A stretch of 64,000 nucleotides of DNA, taken from the NCBI GenBank assembly GCA_017311185.1, contig JAESUZ010003530.1, positions 310,001 through 374,000 of the forward strand. The letters are read 5' to 3'. A program made the translations under genes and the position numbers. This DNA comes from Proteles cristata cristata. Lineage: Eukaryota > Chordata > Mammalia > Carnivora > Hyaenidae. The first letter of the stretch is position 1; every line of letters starts with the position of its first letter. The notes beneath the pieces were generated by a model that saw only the letters and a list, made by a program, of their open reading frames with translations, had not been told where the DNA came from and ran no database searches. Positions 12,194 to 23,330 of this stretch are shown here, piece after piece.

Positions 12194-13377
12194 TCAAAAC
12201 CCAATTATTATTATTTTTTTTTACTAAAAAGAATATATTTATTTATTTATTTATTTATTTTATTTATTTTTTTTATTATTTTTTATTTATTTTTTTTTAC
12301 AAATAGTTTATTGTCAAATTAGTTTCCACATAACACCCAGTGCTCATCCCCACAAGTGTCCTCCTCCATGCCCACCTCTCCTCCCCACCACATCCACCAG
12401 TCCTCAGTTTTTGTCAGCATTCAAGAGTCTCTCATGATTTGCCTCACCCCCTTTCCCCCACCATTTCCGTCCTTCTTCTCCCCCTTGGTCCTCTGTTAAG
12501 TTCCTCCTAATCCTCCTATACGTGCACACATATGATATTTGTCCTTCTCTGCCTGACTTATTTCGCTCAGCATAACACCCTCAAGGTCCATCCATGTTGC
12601 TACACATGGCCAGATTTCATTGTTTCTCATTGCCATGTAGTATTCCATGGTATAGATAAACCACATCTTCTTGATCCATTCATCTGTTGATGGACACTTA
12701 GGCTCTTTCCATGTTTTAGCTATTGTGGAGAGTGCTGCTATGAACATTGGGGTACATGTGCTCCTATGCCTCAGCATTTCTGTATCCCTTGGGTAAATTC
12801 CTAGCAGTGCTAGTGCTGGGTCCTAGGGGAGTTCTATTGTTAGTTTCCTGAGGAACCTCCACACTGTTTTCCAGAGGGGCTGTACTAGTTTACATTCCCA
12901 CCAACAGTGTAGGAGGGTGCCCGTTTCTCCACATCCTCGCCAGCATCTAGAGTTCTCTGATTGGCTCATTTTAGCCACTCGACTGGCGTGAGATGATATC
13001 TCAGTGTGGTTTTGATTTGTATTTCCCTGATGAGGAGCGATGCTGAGCATCATTTCATGTGTCTGTTGGCCATCTGGATGTCCTCTTTGGAGAAGTGTCT
13101 GTTCATATCTTTTGCCCATTTCTTCACTGGGTTGTTGGTTTTTCGGGCGTGTAGTTTGGTGAGTTCCTTGTAGATTCTGGATATCAACCCTTTATCTGAT
13201 ATGTCATTTGCAACTATCTTTTCCCATTCCGTTGGTTGCCTATTAATTTTCTGGGTTGTTTCCTTGGCTGTGCAGAAGCTTTTAATCTTGAGGAGGTCCC
13301 AACAGTTTATTTTTGCTCTTGATTCCCTTGCTTTTGGGGATGTGTCAAGTAAGAAGTTGCTGCGTCAAAACCCAATT
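12194..13377 (-). mobile_element. young 5'-truncated L1
   Basis: Perfect 13-bp duplications (tcaaaacccaatt) at 12194-12206 and 13365-13377 enclose a minus-strand L1 3' end. A long T/TTTA-rich tract (12207-12300) is the element's poly-A tail. ORF2 C-terminus is visible in the minus-strand frames 12823-13119 and 12496-12777, separated by a frame break. The 5' part of the insert (13120-13364) adds about 250 bp of ORF2 not present in the 3560 copy. Confidence 0.96.
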
Positions 13378-13705
13378 CTTATCCTCAAGGAGCTAGCTGG
13401 TAGTTGACTTAGATTTCATGAATATGTTAAACTTCTATGTACAAAACATATTTAAAACTGTACTTCCTTGCTCAAATGTGCATCATCTGTCAGTCTTTAT
13501 CTACCTCGCATTTTTCCTTATGCTTCTTATCATTCCTCCATTACATTTCTGACCCGCTACAACCGACAATTTAGAATTTTTTTTTCCCTGTTTGTAAATA
13601 TATATCTTGTGTAAGCCTATGGGAAAACATGCATGTATAAAAATGTAAACATTTTAGCTCTGGAAACTCTTTTCAAATGAAATCTTATCTGTAATTCAAG
13701 AATAT
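13378..13705. other. no recognised feature
   Basis: AT-rich intergenic DNA; nothing recognised. Confidence 0.55.
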
Positions 13706-13935
13706 AAAATTATAGCTATTTTTAAAAATGTTTTGTTTTCTTTTTGAGAGAGAGAGAAAGTGAAAGCAGGGGAGGGGAGAGAGAGAGGGAGACAGAGGAT
13801 CTGAAGTGGGCTCTGTGCTGACAGCAGCAAGCCTGATGTGAGACTCAAACCCACGAACTTCAAGACTGCGACCTGAGGTGAAATCGGATGCTCAACCGAC
13901 TGAGCCACCCAGGTGTTCCTAAAATTGTAGCTGTT
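13706..13935 (-). mobile_element. CAN-SINE
   Basis: Diverged copy flanked by imperfect repeats (aaaattatagctattt and aaaattgtagctgtta). Confidence 0.9.
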
Positions 13936-14487
13936 AAGGCTAAAGATGGCACAGGGCCTGAGGTGCCCTGACTGACAACCCCTGCTGTGATAACACTTTC
14001 ATCTGACAAGTCCTACGTTTGCAGTGTATGATGGTAGGTCCCGACAAAATACGGGGCAGACTTTTGACAAACCTAACAGTTCTTGAAAACATGATCAAAC
14101 CTTCACATATGCTAGAAGGACCCATCAAAATGACAATCTGCACACTCTGCCAGCATTGTCATTTCTTAAAAAACAAAAACAAAAACAAAAACAGAAACTC
14201 ATTACATTAAATGAAGGAATAAAATATAGAATGATACTACCTAACATCATCCCTCTCCTTCCTTTTCTGTCTGTTTTAACAAATTTGTGGCCTATAAAAG
14301 TGTTAGTAGAACTAACACTGTAATTTAACTGAGTAGCAGTTTCAAAATGAAAACAGAGAAGGGAATACTTTGGAGAGCTCAGGTCTATGCTCTCTTGTGG
14401 CTATCTATAATAGCAGCAACAACTGAAAAACTAAAAATGAAGAGCTGTGATATTTAAGGGCAGACAACTAAACAGTAAATTAGCAAG
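13936..14487. other. no recognised feature
   Basis: Intergenic; nothing recognised. Confidence 0.55.
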
Positions 14488-14700
14488 GTCATCAGCATCA
14501 TCACCATCACTACTATCATCATCATCACCATCATTATCACCACCATCACTGTCATCACTCTTACTGTCACTCCTATCATTACCACCATCACCACCATCCT
14601 GATTATCATCATCACCATCATCACCAGCACCACCATTATCATTACCACCATTACCATCACTAACATCACCATCATCATCACCACCATCATCATCATCTCT
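14488..14700 (+). repeat. (ATC)n-rich trinucleotide tract
   Basis: About 210 bp of imperfect CAT/CAC/TAT triplets (atcatcaccatcatcacc type). On the minus strand it reads as a 135-codon frame (14431-14838) dominated by Asp, Gly and Asn, the trivial translation of GAT/GGT triplets. Confidence 0.95.
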
Positions 14701-14734
14701 AGTGTTTTGAGCACTGAGCCTGTGTCGGACACTG

Positions 14735-14890
14735 TGCTGAGTGTGCAGTGTACAGCATCTCATTTCGTCCTCACCATGTCCCTCTGAGGGAAATACTGCT
14801 ATTATCCATGAGGAATGAAGTGACTTGCTCAAGGTCACATAGCTGGTAAGTGGCAGAGCTGGGACCAGCTCTTGAATCCCTCTGTCGCCA
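14735..14890 (-). repeat. MIR
   Basis: Reverse MIR: gacttgctcaaggtcacata then gctggtaagtggcagagctg. Confidence 0.8.
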
Positions 14891-15259
14891 AAGTTCTTCA
14901 GTGCTATTGAAGCCTGTGAGTGAGTGTGGAGATGTGAGGAACCCAGTCATCTCAGCACAGATCCACAGCCGGTGGCTGCAGCGCCCTCTCTCGTTTGTCC
15001 TCCTACTTGCTTACTCCCCAACGAAGAATGAGCGTGTAGGTAAAGTTGCACAGATCTGAGGTTCGTGACACCCTATGTGTAGCATTGTTCAGTTCAGAGA
15101 CCTGGAGCAAAGATTCTCTCCTTTCTCAGTAGTCCTGAGTTAACGTGAGGCAGGTTTTTGAACTTGTAGAAATCACAGAATGGTGGTTGCCAGGGAATGG
15201 GGGTGGGGGAGCTGGGGAGAGGTTGGTGAAAGGCTACAAACTTTCTTTACTTTAAGTTT

Positions 15260-15375
15260 TTGTTGTTGTTGTTTGTTTGTTTGAAGTAATCTTTACACCC
15301 AACGTGGGACTTGAACTCACTACTCCAAGATCAAGAATCACACGCTCTTCTGATTGAGCTAGCCAGGAGCTCCTA
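15260..15375 (-). mobile_element. short tRNA-like SINE inside L1
   Basis: Contains aagtaatctttacacccaac, then gggacttgaactcac, then attgagctagccaggagctcc. This is an old carnivore SINE form without CT body. Confidence 0.75.
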
Positions 15376-15531
15376 CAGATATTCAATGATAAGATGAATA
15401 AGTTCGGAGAATTTCATGTGCAGCATGGTGACTATATTTAACAACGCTGTATTTTATTCTTGAAAGTTGCTGAGAGAGTAGACCTTAAATGTTATTACCA
15501 CTAAAAGAGTGGTGATTATGTGAGGTGATGG

Positions 15532-15768
15532 AGGTGTCAACTTTTTTTTATATTTTTATTTATTTCTAGGAGAGAGAGAGAGAGACAGCGTGAGCAGGGG
15601 AGGGTCAGAGAGAGAGGGAGATACAGGCTCTGAAATAGGCTCCAGGCTCTGAGCTGGCAGTCAGCACAGAGCCCAACACAGGGCTCGAACCCACGAACCG
15701 TGAGATCATGACCTAAGTGAAAGTCGGACACTTAACCGACTAAGCCACCCAGGTGCCCCAGTGTCAAC
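15532..15768 (-). mobile_element. CAN-SINE (ctaggaga subfamily) inside L1
   Basis: Insert about 15542-15759 with 9-bp flanking repeats (gtgtcaact); the interrupted L1 reads on smoothly when the insert is removed. Confidence 0.94.
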
Positions 15769-16110
15769 TAACTTTATTGTAGTAATCATTTCTCAATATA
15801 TACATGTGTCAAATCATGACAATGTATACATCCAACTTCTACAATGTTACATGTATACATGCATAGCCCTATAAAGCTGGAGAAAAAAAGGAGAGAGGCA
15901 GGTTTTATTATGACTTACATCTCTCCTAAAGAAGAAAAAACAGACACAAAAGACCGTGAAATTTTCCAGGGCTGTACAAAGAATCCTAACTAGTGGAAAT
16001 CTCTTTGTAATAAGCCACTGGGTATCAGTTAGAAAGGACTTTTGGTCTCAGCCCTCATCTTTCTAGTTCCAAATCGTGTAGTTCAAGGTCTAAAGGTGAC
16101 CTTACGAACA

Positions 16111-16330
16111 TGATCCTAATAGTATTTGTTGAGCTTTTACTATGTGTTTTATGTACATTATATCATTCATACCCCATAGCAGCCCTCTGCAGTAGCTAAC
16201 TCGTATTTCCTCCATGATAGAAAAGAGGAAATAGAGGTTCGAAGTTGTTAAGAAACTTGCTTAAAATGGCATAGCTAGTGGAAGCAGAACAGGATGTGAA
16301 TTCAGTTTATCTTACTTCCAATCCATTCTC
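16111..16330 (-). repeat. MIR
   Basis: Reverse MIR: gttgagcttttactatgtgt, then an agcagccctctgcagtagct block, then agaaacttgcttaaaatggc. Confidence 0.78.
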
Positions 16331-16841
16331 TTAACCTGGTACAAATCAACCATGTCCAATGTACAAAAGCATTGTGTTCTAGTTGGGTTTTTTTGTTTTG
16401 GTTTGGTTTCATTTGGTTTTGTTTTTTTAGCATTAGAACATCTTTTCTCATAAAAGCAATGTCTAAGGGGTAGGGCTCCCGCATCAGCCCTCAGAAGCCT
16501 ATTTATGCCTTGATTTTACTCAAATTCTACCTACTTGTGGGGAAAATGGTAGGAATGAGATGTTTCTATGGCAGTAATGAAAGTAAATATAAAAGCAAAT
16601 ACAGTGAATAGGGAATGTCTGTTTTTTCATCTTAACTACCTGTGCTGGGGAACTCCAAAATGACTAGAAAAGGTAAAGGAAAGAAATAAAAGTTTTTGTT
16701 AAGATTATGAAAATACCTCCTAACCAATTTCAAGCACTTTAGAGGTGACTACTGCTGGCTGTTCATTATGAATTTCCTATTTCTTGGTCCTGATAGATCA
16801 GCAGTACTGATCATACAATCATAAACTTATAAGAAAAAAAT
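16331..16841. other. no recognised feature
   Basis: Intergenic; includes a GTTTT-rich tract at 16385-16430. Confidence 0.55.
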
Positions 16842-17097
16842 AAAGAGTTTTGGGGATATGTGGGTGGCTCAGTCAGTTCAGCATCTGACTCATGGTTTCA
16901 GCCCAGGTCATGATGTCACGGCTTTGTGGGGTCGAGCCCCACATCGGACTCTGTGTTGGCAGCACAGACCCTGCTTAGATTTCTCTCTCTGTCTCTCTCT
17001 CTGCCCCCTTAACTCGCGCTGTCTCTTTCTCTCTCTAAATAAATAAAAAAACTTAAAAAACATTTAAAGTCCCATTTAAAAAAAGATAAAGTGTTTT
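16842..17097 (+). mobile_element. feliform CAN-SINE
   Basis: Insert about 16855-17084; flanks ataaagagttttg and ataaagtgttttg. Confidence 0.92.
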
Positions 17098-17463
17098 GTT
17101 TTGTTTTTAGTTTTTCACTCAACTAGAGAGGTATGTGATATAAAAGAAAATGCATGAACTTTTGAACCAAACAAATAGGAAGTAAAAATCAAAGTTCTGC
17201 TAAATGGAGAAGTAAGCAGGAAATGTCAGTCCCAACTGAGGGCTTATATGAGTTTATAAGTTAAAATAATTATATTTGGGGTTTCTGGTCATTTCTTTGA
17301 ACACACTAGGGTGTGAAACCTTGGGTGTCATACGTATGTACTAGAAAGCTTGAGTAACTGGGTGAGTAAGTAAAAAGGCTGAAATTAAGAAGAGTTAAAA
17401 TGAATCGTTAGACACAGAATATGCAACCTAAGTTAGGAGGAATTAGCATGTAAAAAAACAAAA
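17098..17463. other. no recognised feature
   Basis: Intergenic; nothing recognised. Confidence 0.55.
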
Positions 17464-17729
17464 CCAACAATTCTTTTATTTTTTTTTAATATTTTTTAAT
17501 TTTTTTTAATGTTTTATTTATTTCTAGGAGAGAGAGAGAGACAGCGTGAGCAGGGGAGGGTCAGAGAGAGAGGGAGTCACAGACTGAAACAGGCTTCAGG
17601 CTCCGAGCCGGCAGTCAGCACAGAGCCCGACGCGGGGCTCGAACCCACGAACCGCGAGATCATGACCTGAACGAAAGTCGGACACTCAACCGACTAAGCC
17701 ACCCAGGCGCCCCCCCAACAACTCTTTTA
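17464..17729 (-). mobile_element. CAN-SINE, young subfamily
   Basis: Near-consensus minus-strand copy (cgacgcggggctcgaacccac, here in two parts) with 15-bp flanks (ccaacaattctttta and ccaacaactctttta). The tail has two T-rich blocks. Confidence 0.95.
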
Positions 17730-18104
17730 CAAGGCTTGAATGAAATCAGTCTGCGAACTAAAGACCGTCAGAAGAAGACCCATGGAACTAGTAACTTTCC
17801 ATGATGTTCTTTAGCAAGAATGTGTGAAAAGTGAACCAGTGACATTTGCTGGTTGTGGCTCTAACTGCTCTTACCTCAAATCAGAAAGTAAATCTTGACC
17901 CGTTGCTTTAAAATACCCAGAAGATACTGCAAAGCATTTCTCAGCAGCAATGGCTAGAAAGTAAGTCTTTTCGAAACTCAATAATTTTCTATGCTTATTG
18001 AATAGTTTCTTTCTTTTAGCTTGTACTTTTGCAACGTAGGTCACCAATAGTGTTGCTTGGGACACAGATTGGCTTTAAAATCCAAATCAAATTCTCACCC
18101 TGAT
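17730..18104. other. no recognised feature
   Basis: Intergenic; nothing recognised. Confidence 0.55.
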
Positions 18105-18334
18105 GTTCTAATTTTTTTATTAAAAATTTTTTTGATGTTTGTTTTTGAGAGCACAGAGAGACAGACCATGAGCAGGAGAGGAGCAGAGAGAGAGGAAGAC
18201 ACAGAATCTGAAGCAGGCTTCAGGCTCCAAGCTGTCAGCACAGAGCTGGATGCAGGGCTCGAACTCACAAACCATGAGATCATGACTTGAGCCAAAGTCG
18301 AATGCTCAACTGACTAAGTCACTCAGGCAACCCT
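18105..18334 (-). mobile_element. CAN-SINE (first of a tandem pair)
   Basis: Minus-strand copy ending in a degenerate head (ctaagtcactcaggcaaccc). Confidence 0.92.
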
Positions 18335-18542
18335 AATTCTTTTGTAATGTTTACTTATTTTTGAAAGAGAGATAGAGTATAAGCAGGGACGGGGCAGAGA
18401 GAGAAGGAGACACAGAATTCAAAGCAGGCTCCAGGCTCTGAAGTTAGCACAGAGCCAGATGCGAGGCTCGACCTCTGGAACCATGAGCTTGTGACCTGAG
18501 CCAAAGTCGAATGCTTAACCTACTGAGCCACCCTAGGGCCCC
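18335..18542 (-). mobile_element. CAN-SINE (second of a tandem pair)
   Basis: Follows directly; tail starts at ttctttt. The motif ctaatt(t/c)tttt precedes both copies, so the second inserted next to the right duplication of the first. Confidence 0.92.
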
Positions 18543-19342
18543 TCATTCCAATATTCTTGAACCATCCAAATGTAGCTGTTTACAGTCCCCCTTTTTAATA
18601 CAAAAATAATTTAAAATGCAACAGGACATTCCTCGGCTTCTCAATAGTATAGTAAAAAAAAAAATCAAGATAAACCTGTAAAATGTCAATATGTTTTGTA
18701 TGACAAGCAATTTTTTTTAAAGATATTTCTTTTTCCATTTAAAAAATAAGCACACAGGGAAATCAACAATGTATATCTGGTTCCTTTTAGAGGTTTTGTA
18801 AACAATGAAAATTTTCTCTTTGATAACATTCTTCTTTCAGTGAAAGAACTATTGTCCAGGCAGATTTCATGGTTCAGGAATGGAATGACCCATGGCCACA
18901 AACCAAGGTGAGAGCAGGGAGGTCTTTCAGGTGACCTGAGGGAAACGGTTGCCTTGGAAACCTGCACTCACCCTCCCCACCCTCCACACCGGGTCTCCTC
19001 ACTCTACTGCCTGAGGAGGAGGGTCACACAACCAGTACCTGAAAGGCTTGAACTGGGACTTGCACACAGGACGAAACCACAGACTAAGGACAGAGAGCCA
19101 TGAAGCCATCTGCCTGGCCACACTTCTTCTCTTGTGTTACTTTTTCAAAAGTTGCAGAAAGCTCTGGAATAACAGTCTAGATCCTGTTTATATTATATAT
19201 ACTCAACAGGGTGATGATCTGACATACAAATGGGTCTTTCCACTCCCAATGTGGTTGGTAATAAGTGGCACTCCTGGACCAGAATAAGCCTTATTAACAC
19301 TGCCTTCTAACAAGAAGGCAGTTTGCCTGCTCTCGCTATCCC
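18543..19342. other. no recognised feature
   Basis: Intergenic. A 93-codon minus-strand frame (18686-18967) resembles no family. Confidence 0.55.
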
Positions 19343-19357
19343 AGAACTTATTTTATT

Positions 19358-19392
<35 letters not shown>

Positions 19393-19925
19393 GTGTATAT
19401 ATATATATAATTTATTTTTATATTTTTAATATATATAATTTATTTTTGTATAAATATTATTTATATATTTATACATATAAATGTATTATATATATATACA
19501 CCCCCAGAACTTAATATATATGTATGTACTCTCAGAACCTTATATATGTGTATATATAATCCCCAGAACTTAATATATATATATATATATATACCCCCAG
19601 AACTTAATATATATGTACATACCCCCAGAACTTTATATATGTATATATATAATCCCCAGAACTTAATATATATATGTATATACCCCCAGAACTTAATATA
19701 TATATATCCCAGAACTTTATACATATATGTATATACCCCCAGATCTTAATATATATGTACATACCCCCAGAACTTTATATATATGTATATATATAATCCC
19801 CAGAATTTAATATATATATATCCCCAGAACTTAATACATATGTATATACTGCCAGAATTTAATATATATGTACACACCCCCAGAACTTTATATACTTTAT
19901 ATATATATGTATATACCCCCAGAAC

Positions 19926-19956
<31 letters not shown>

Positions 19957-20090
19957 CCTAGAACTTATTTTATACATATGTACCCCCAGAACTTAATATA
20001 TATATCCCCAGAACTTAATATATATGTAGCCTCAGAACTTAAAAAATATATATATATCCCCAGAACTTTACATATATATATAATATATAT
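19343..20090 (+). repeat. AT-rich minisatellite, unit ccccagaactta + (TA)n
   Basis: About 20 tandem, imperfect units, each with a cccagaactta core followed by 8-30 bases of TATATA/TATGTATA. Unit spacing varies from about 24 to 40 bp. An expanded TA/TTTA tract lies at 19355-19500. The first core (cccagaacttattttattta at about 19340) looks like the unique seed. All open frames here (I/Y-rich) are spurious. Confidence 0.95.
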
Positions 20091-20140
20091 GTAAATTGTA
20101 TGTATGTATAATATATGTAAATTATATACATATACATAAT

Positions 20141-20391
20141 ATGCATTTTCTTTTCTTTGTAATGTTTATTTATTTTTGAGAGAAAGAGCATCAGCAGGGG
20201 AGAAGCAGAGTGAGAGGGAGACACAGAATCTGAAGCAGGCTCCAGGCTCTGAGCTGTCAGTACAGAGCCCAACGGGGGGGGGCGGGGGGAGGGTGCTCAA
20301 ACTCACCAATGACGAGATCATGACCTGAGCTGAAGTCTAACACCTAACTGACTGGAGACACCAACTGGTGCCCTGACATGCATTTTCTTTC
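20141..20391 (-). mobile_element. CAN-SINE with poly-G insertion
   Basis: Insert 20155-20377 between atgcattttcttt repeats at 20141 and 20378. Carries an unusual G-run (20274-20291) in the middle of the tRNA-like part. Confidence 0.93.
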
Positions 20392-20666
20392 TTTTCTTTT
20401 TTCTTTTAATATTATAATATTAAAATATAATTTCTTTTTTCTTTTAATATTTATCCATTTCTGAGAGAGACAGAGTGTGAGCAGGAGAGAGGCAGAGAGA
20501 AGGAGACACAGAGTCCGAAATAGGCTCCAGACTCTGGACTGTCTGCACAGAACCTGACAGTGCCGGGTGAGGGCTTGAACTCACCAACAGCAAGATCATG
20601 ACCTGAGTGGAAGTTGGACGCTTAACCAACTGAGCCACCAAGGTGCCCCTTGATATGCATTTTCTT
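20392..20666 (-). mobile_element. second CAN-SINE at the same target
   Basis: SINE 20438-20650, followed by a third copy of atgcattttctt at 20655-20666. The intervening TTTTCTTT/TTAATAT tract is its long tail. Confidence 0.92.
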
Positions 20667-20815
20667 CATTAATGCTTCCAGCAACCTCATAAGACTGGTG
20701 TTAATTTTTAGGATTGAATACTGAGGCTTAAGAACAGTGAAAAACTTTGCACAGATCTTACAGCTAATGATGGTAGGGCTGGGGTATGAACCAGGTTCAC
20801 CTTCCTTGATTGACA
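20667..20815 (-). repeat. MIR
   Basis: Reverse MIR core: ccagcaacctcataagactg and gggctggggtatgaaccagg. Confidence 0.7.
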
Positions 20816-21389
20816 GCTCCTGTGGATGCCCCACCTGCAGCCCTAACCCAGCTCTGTGGTCAGGCTGATGGAACTCCCGGCAATGGCATGGATGGACCTG
20901 AAAGCTCTTTCTGGAACTGTTGAAGGCCCTTTAACGGGCGCGTGCTTGCAGCAGGCCAGAAGCACCGGGAAATTACTGCGGCCTCTCCAGACTCCCATAG
21001 CATGTCCAAGTCCCTTGTCCTTTGAGTAGGATTATTCTGAGATGTGTATTTTACACCATTGCCCAGAAATTTTCTGTGGAATTAAATTTCAGTTGCCTGT
21101 TGAAGTAGCTGTTTCCAAACACACTCTTTACTGGCTTCTTTCTCTTCCTGGGGCACTTGCCCACTTTCCCACCAGTGTTCCTCACACTTGCCAAGGAAAC
21201 AACTTATCTTCAAATCCTTGTCAGGGAGTCTGGTTTGGACAGAACTCAAACTAAGTCACGTAACCCAGTTCAGATACAGAACTAGATTTCAGGTCCATAA
21301 CTAGCCTTTAGGAGTACCTCCTTGCGGGACTTCACAAAAACCAAAACATGAGTATGGTGATTGGACACAACATAGAGAATTATGCTCTT
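20816..21389. other. no recognised feature
   Basis: Intergenic; nothing recognised. Confidence 0.55.
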
Positions 21390-22085
21390 CAACCTCATTG
21401 TTTCGCATGTGAGTATCCAGTTTTCCCAAGTCCATTGTTTCTCCATTGAATGGTCTTGACATCCTTGTTAAAAATCACTCAACCATATCTGTCAGAGCTT
21501 ATCTTTGGACTCTTTTCTACTCCACTGGGCTTTATATCTGTCTTGATGACACTTCCATAATGTTTTCATTATTACCGTTTTCTGGTAAGTTGAAATCAGG
21601 AAGTGCGAAACCACCAACTTTATTATTTTGGCTATCTGGGTTACCTTGAGATTCTATATGAATTTTAAGATGGAATTTTCTTTTTCTGCACAAAACATCT
21701 TTGGGATTTTGAAAGAGATTGCACTGAATCTCTAGACTGCTTTGAGTAATACGGCATCTCAGCAATATTAAACCTTCTAACCATGAACATGGAATGACTT
21801 TCCATTTATTTAGGGCTTCTCTAATTTCTTTCAACAATGTTTTGTGGTTGTCAGTGTACACGTCTTACACCTCCTTGGTTAAGCTTATTCCTGAGTATTT
21901 TATTCTCTTGATATTATTTCAACTGGCATTGTTTACTTTATTTCCTCTTCAGATTGTTTGTTGTTAGTGCAAAGAAAAACTAATTTTTGTGTGTTGACTT
22001 GGTCTCCTGCAACTTTGCTGAACTCATTTATTAGCTTTAACAATTTGTATATATGTGTGGACTCTTTGGGGTTTTTGCATATAAG

Positions 22086-22292
22086 ATTATGTCATCCATG
22101 GGAGACCTGATGGCTTAGTCGGTTAAACATCTGACTCTTGATTTAGGCTCAGGTTATAATCTCACAGCTCATGAGATCAAGCTCCATGTTGGGTTCTGTG
22201 CTGACAGTGCATGCAGAGCCTGCTTGTGATTCTCTCTCTTCCTCTCTCTCTGTCTCTTCTGCTTGTGGTCTCTCTCTCTTTCTCTCTCAAAA

Positions 22293-22331
<39 letters not shown>

Positions 22332-22359
22332 ACATTTTAAAAAAGACTAAGTCATCTAC
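22086..22359 (+). mobile_element. CAN-SINE with (AAAT)n tail, inside L1
   Basis: Insert 22101-22344; flanks agattatgtcatcca and agactaagtcatcta. Tail is an eleven-unit AAAT array (22290-22332), a likely length-variable marker. Confidence 0.93.
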
Positions 22360-23024
22360 AAACAGAGATGCTTTTACTTACTCCTTTCCAGTTTGAATGC
22401 CTTTTATTTCTAATTCTTGCCTACTTGATTTTTCCAATACTATTTTGAATTGATGGGGTCAAAGCAATTGAAGTCAGGTCTTATTCCTGATTTTATAGGA
22501 AAAGTTTTAATTTTTCACCATTGAGTATGATGTTAGCTGTGGGCTTTTCATATATGATCTTTGTTATATAAAGGTAGTTTCCTTCCATTTTAAGTTTTTG
22601 AGTTTTTTTTTTTCATGAAAGTCTATTAAATTTTTCAAGTGTTTTTGCTCCTCCCTTTCATTCTGTTTATGTAGTGAATTATATTGACTGATAATCATTT
22701 GTTGAATCATCCTGGGATAAATGCCACTTGGTCATGGTATATGATCCTTTCATGTCCTGTTGAGTTTTGTATGCTAGCATTTTGTTGAGAATTTTTGAAT
22801 CAATTTTCATAAGGGATATTCATCTGTAGTTTTTGATTTTTGCAACATCTTTATTTGGCTATGGTATCAGGCCAATGCTAACCTTACAGAATAAATTTCA
22901 AAGTGTCTCCTCTTCAGGTTTTTGGAAGAGTTGGAGAAATTAATTTGTGTTAATTCTCCTTTAAATCTTTAGGGCATTCTACTGATGAGGTCATCTTGTC
23001 CTAGGGCTTTTCTTTGCTGGAGTT

Positions 23025-23115
23025 TTTTTGTTTTTTTAAGTAATCTCTGTGCCCAATTTAGTATTTGAAGTCATAATCTCGAGATCCAGAGTCCTGTGCT
23101 CGAAGCCAGCCAGGA
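23025..23115 (-). mobile_element. short old carnivore SINE fragment inside L1
   Basis: aagtaatctctgtgcccaat, cgagatccagagtcctgtgc, agccagccagg: the same old form as at 15260. Confidence 0.65.
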
Positions 23116-23275
23116 GATGAGGTTTTTTATTACTGATTCAATTTTCTTATTAGTTATAAGTCTGTTCAGATTTTACCTTTCTTCATGAGTTAGTCTTTGT
23201 TAAGTTGTGAGTTTCTAAGCATTTGTCTATTTCATTTAGGTTATCAAATTTGCTAGTGCTGTTCATAGTACTGTT

Positions 23276-23330
23276 TTTTTTAATATTTATTTTTGAGAGA
23301 GAAAGCATGCATGTGCACATGCATAATTAC
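23276..23330 (-). mobile_element. SINE tail fragment
   Basis: Only tttttttaatatttatttttgagagag and some flanking sequence remain. Confidence 0.55.

Larger units (their letters stand above)
15165..15890 (+). mobile_element. old L1 3' end (L1MA/B type), interrupted by two SINEs
   Basis: Typical old L1 3' UTR in order: gaatggtggttgccagggaa, taagatgaataagttcggag, gtgattatgtgaggtgatgg, attgtagtaatcatttctca, and a cataaagctggag-like end. It is split at 15260-15375 and 15532-15768. Confidence 0.88.
21390..23275 (-). mobile_element. long old L1 ORF2 fragment
   Basis: About 1.6 kb of antisense ORF2 sequence in uninterrupted order: gagtatccagttttcccaag, tttggactcttttctactcc, ggtaagttgaaatcaggaag, ggttaagcttattcctgagt, ttgttgaatcatcctgggat, and further upstream ORF2 parts to 23275. 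Overlaps in L1 position with the 1415-1925 fragment. Full of stops. A SINE splits it at 22086-22359, and a short tRNA-like piece lies at 23025-23115. Confidence 0.92.

Noticed and set aside
14431..14838. Asp/Gly-rich 135-codon frame
   Set aside because: Trivial reading of an ATC repeat on the minus strand.
19323..19749. Isoleucine/tyrosine-rich frames on both strands
   Set aside because: Translation of the TA-rich minisatellite.
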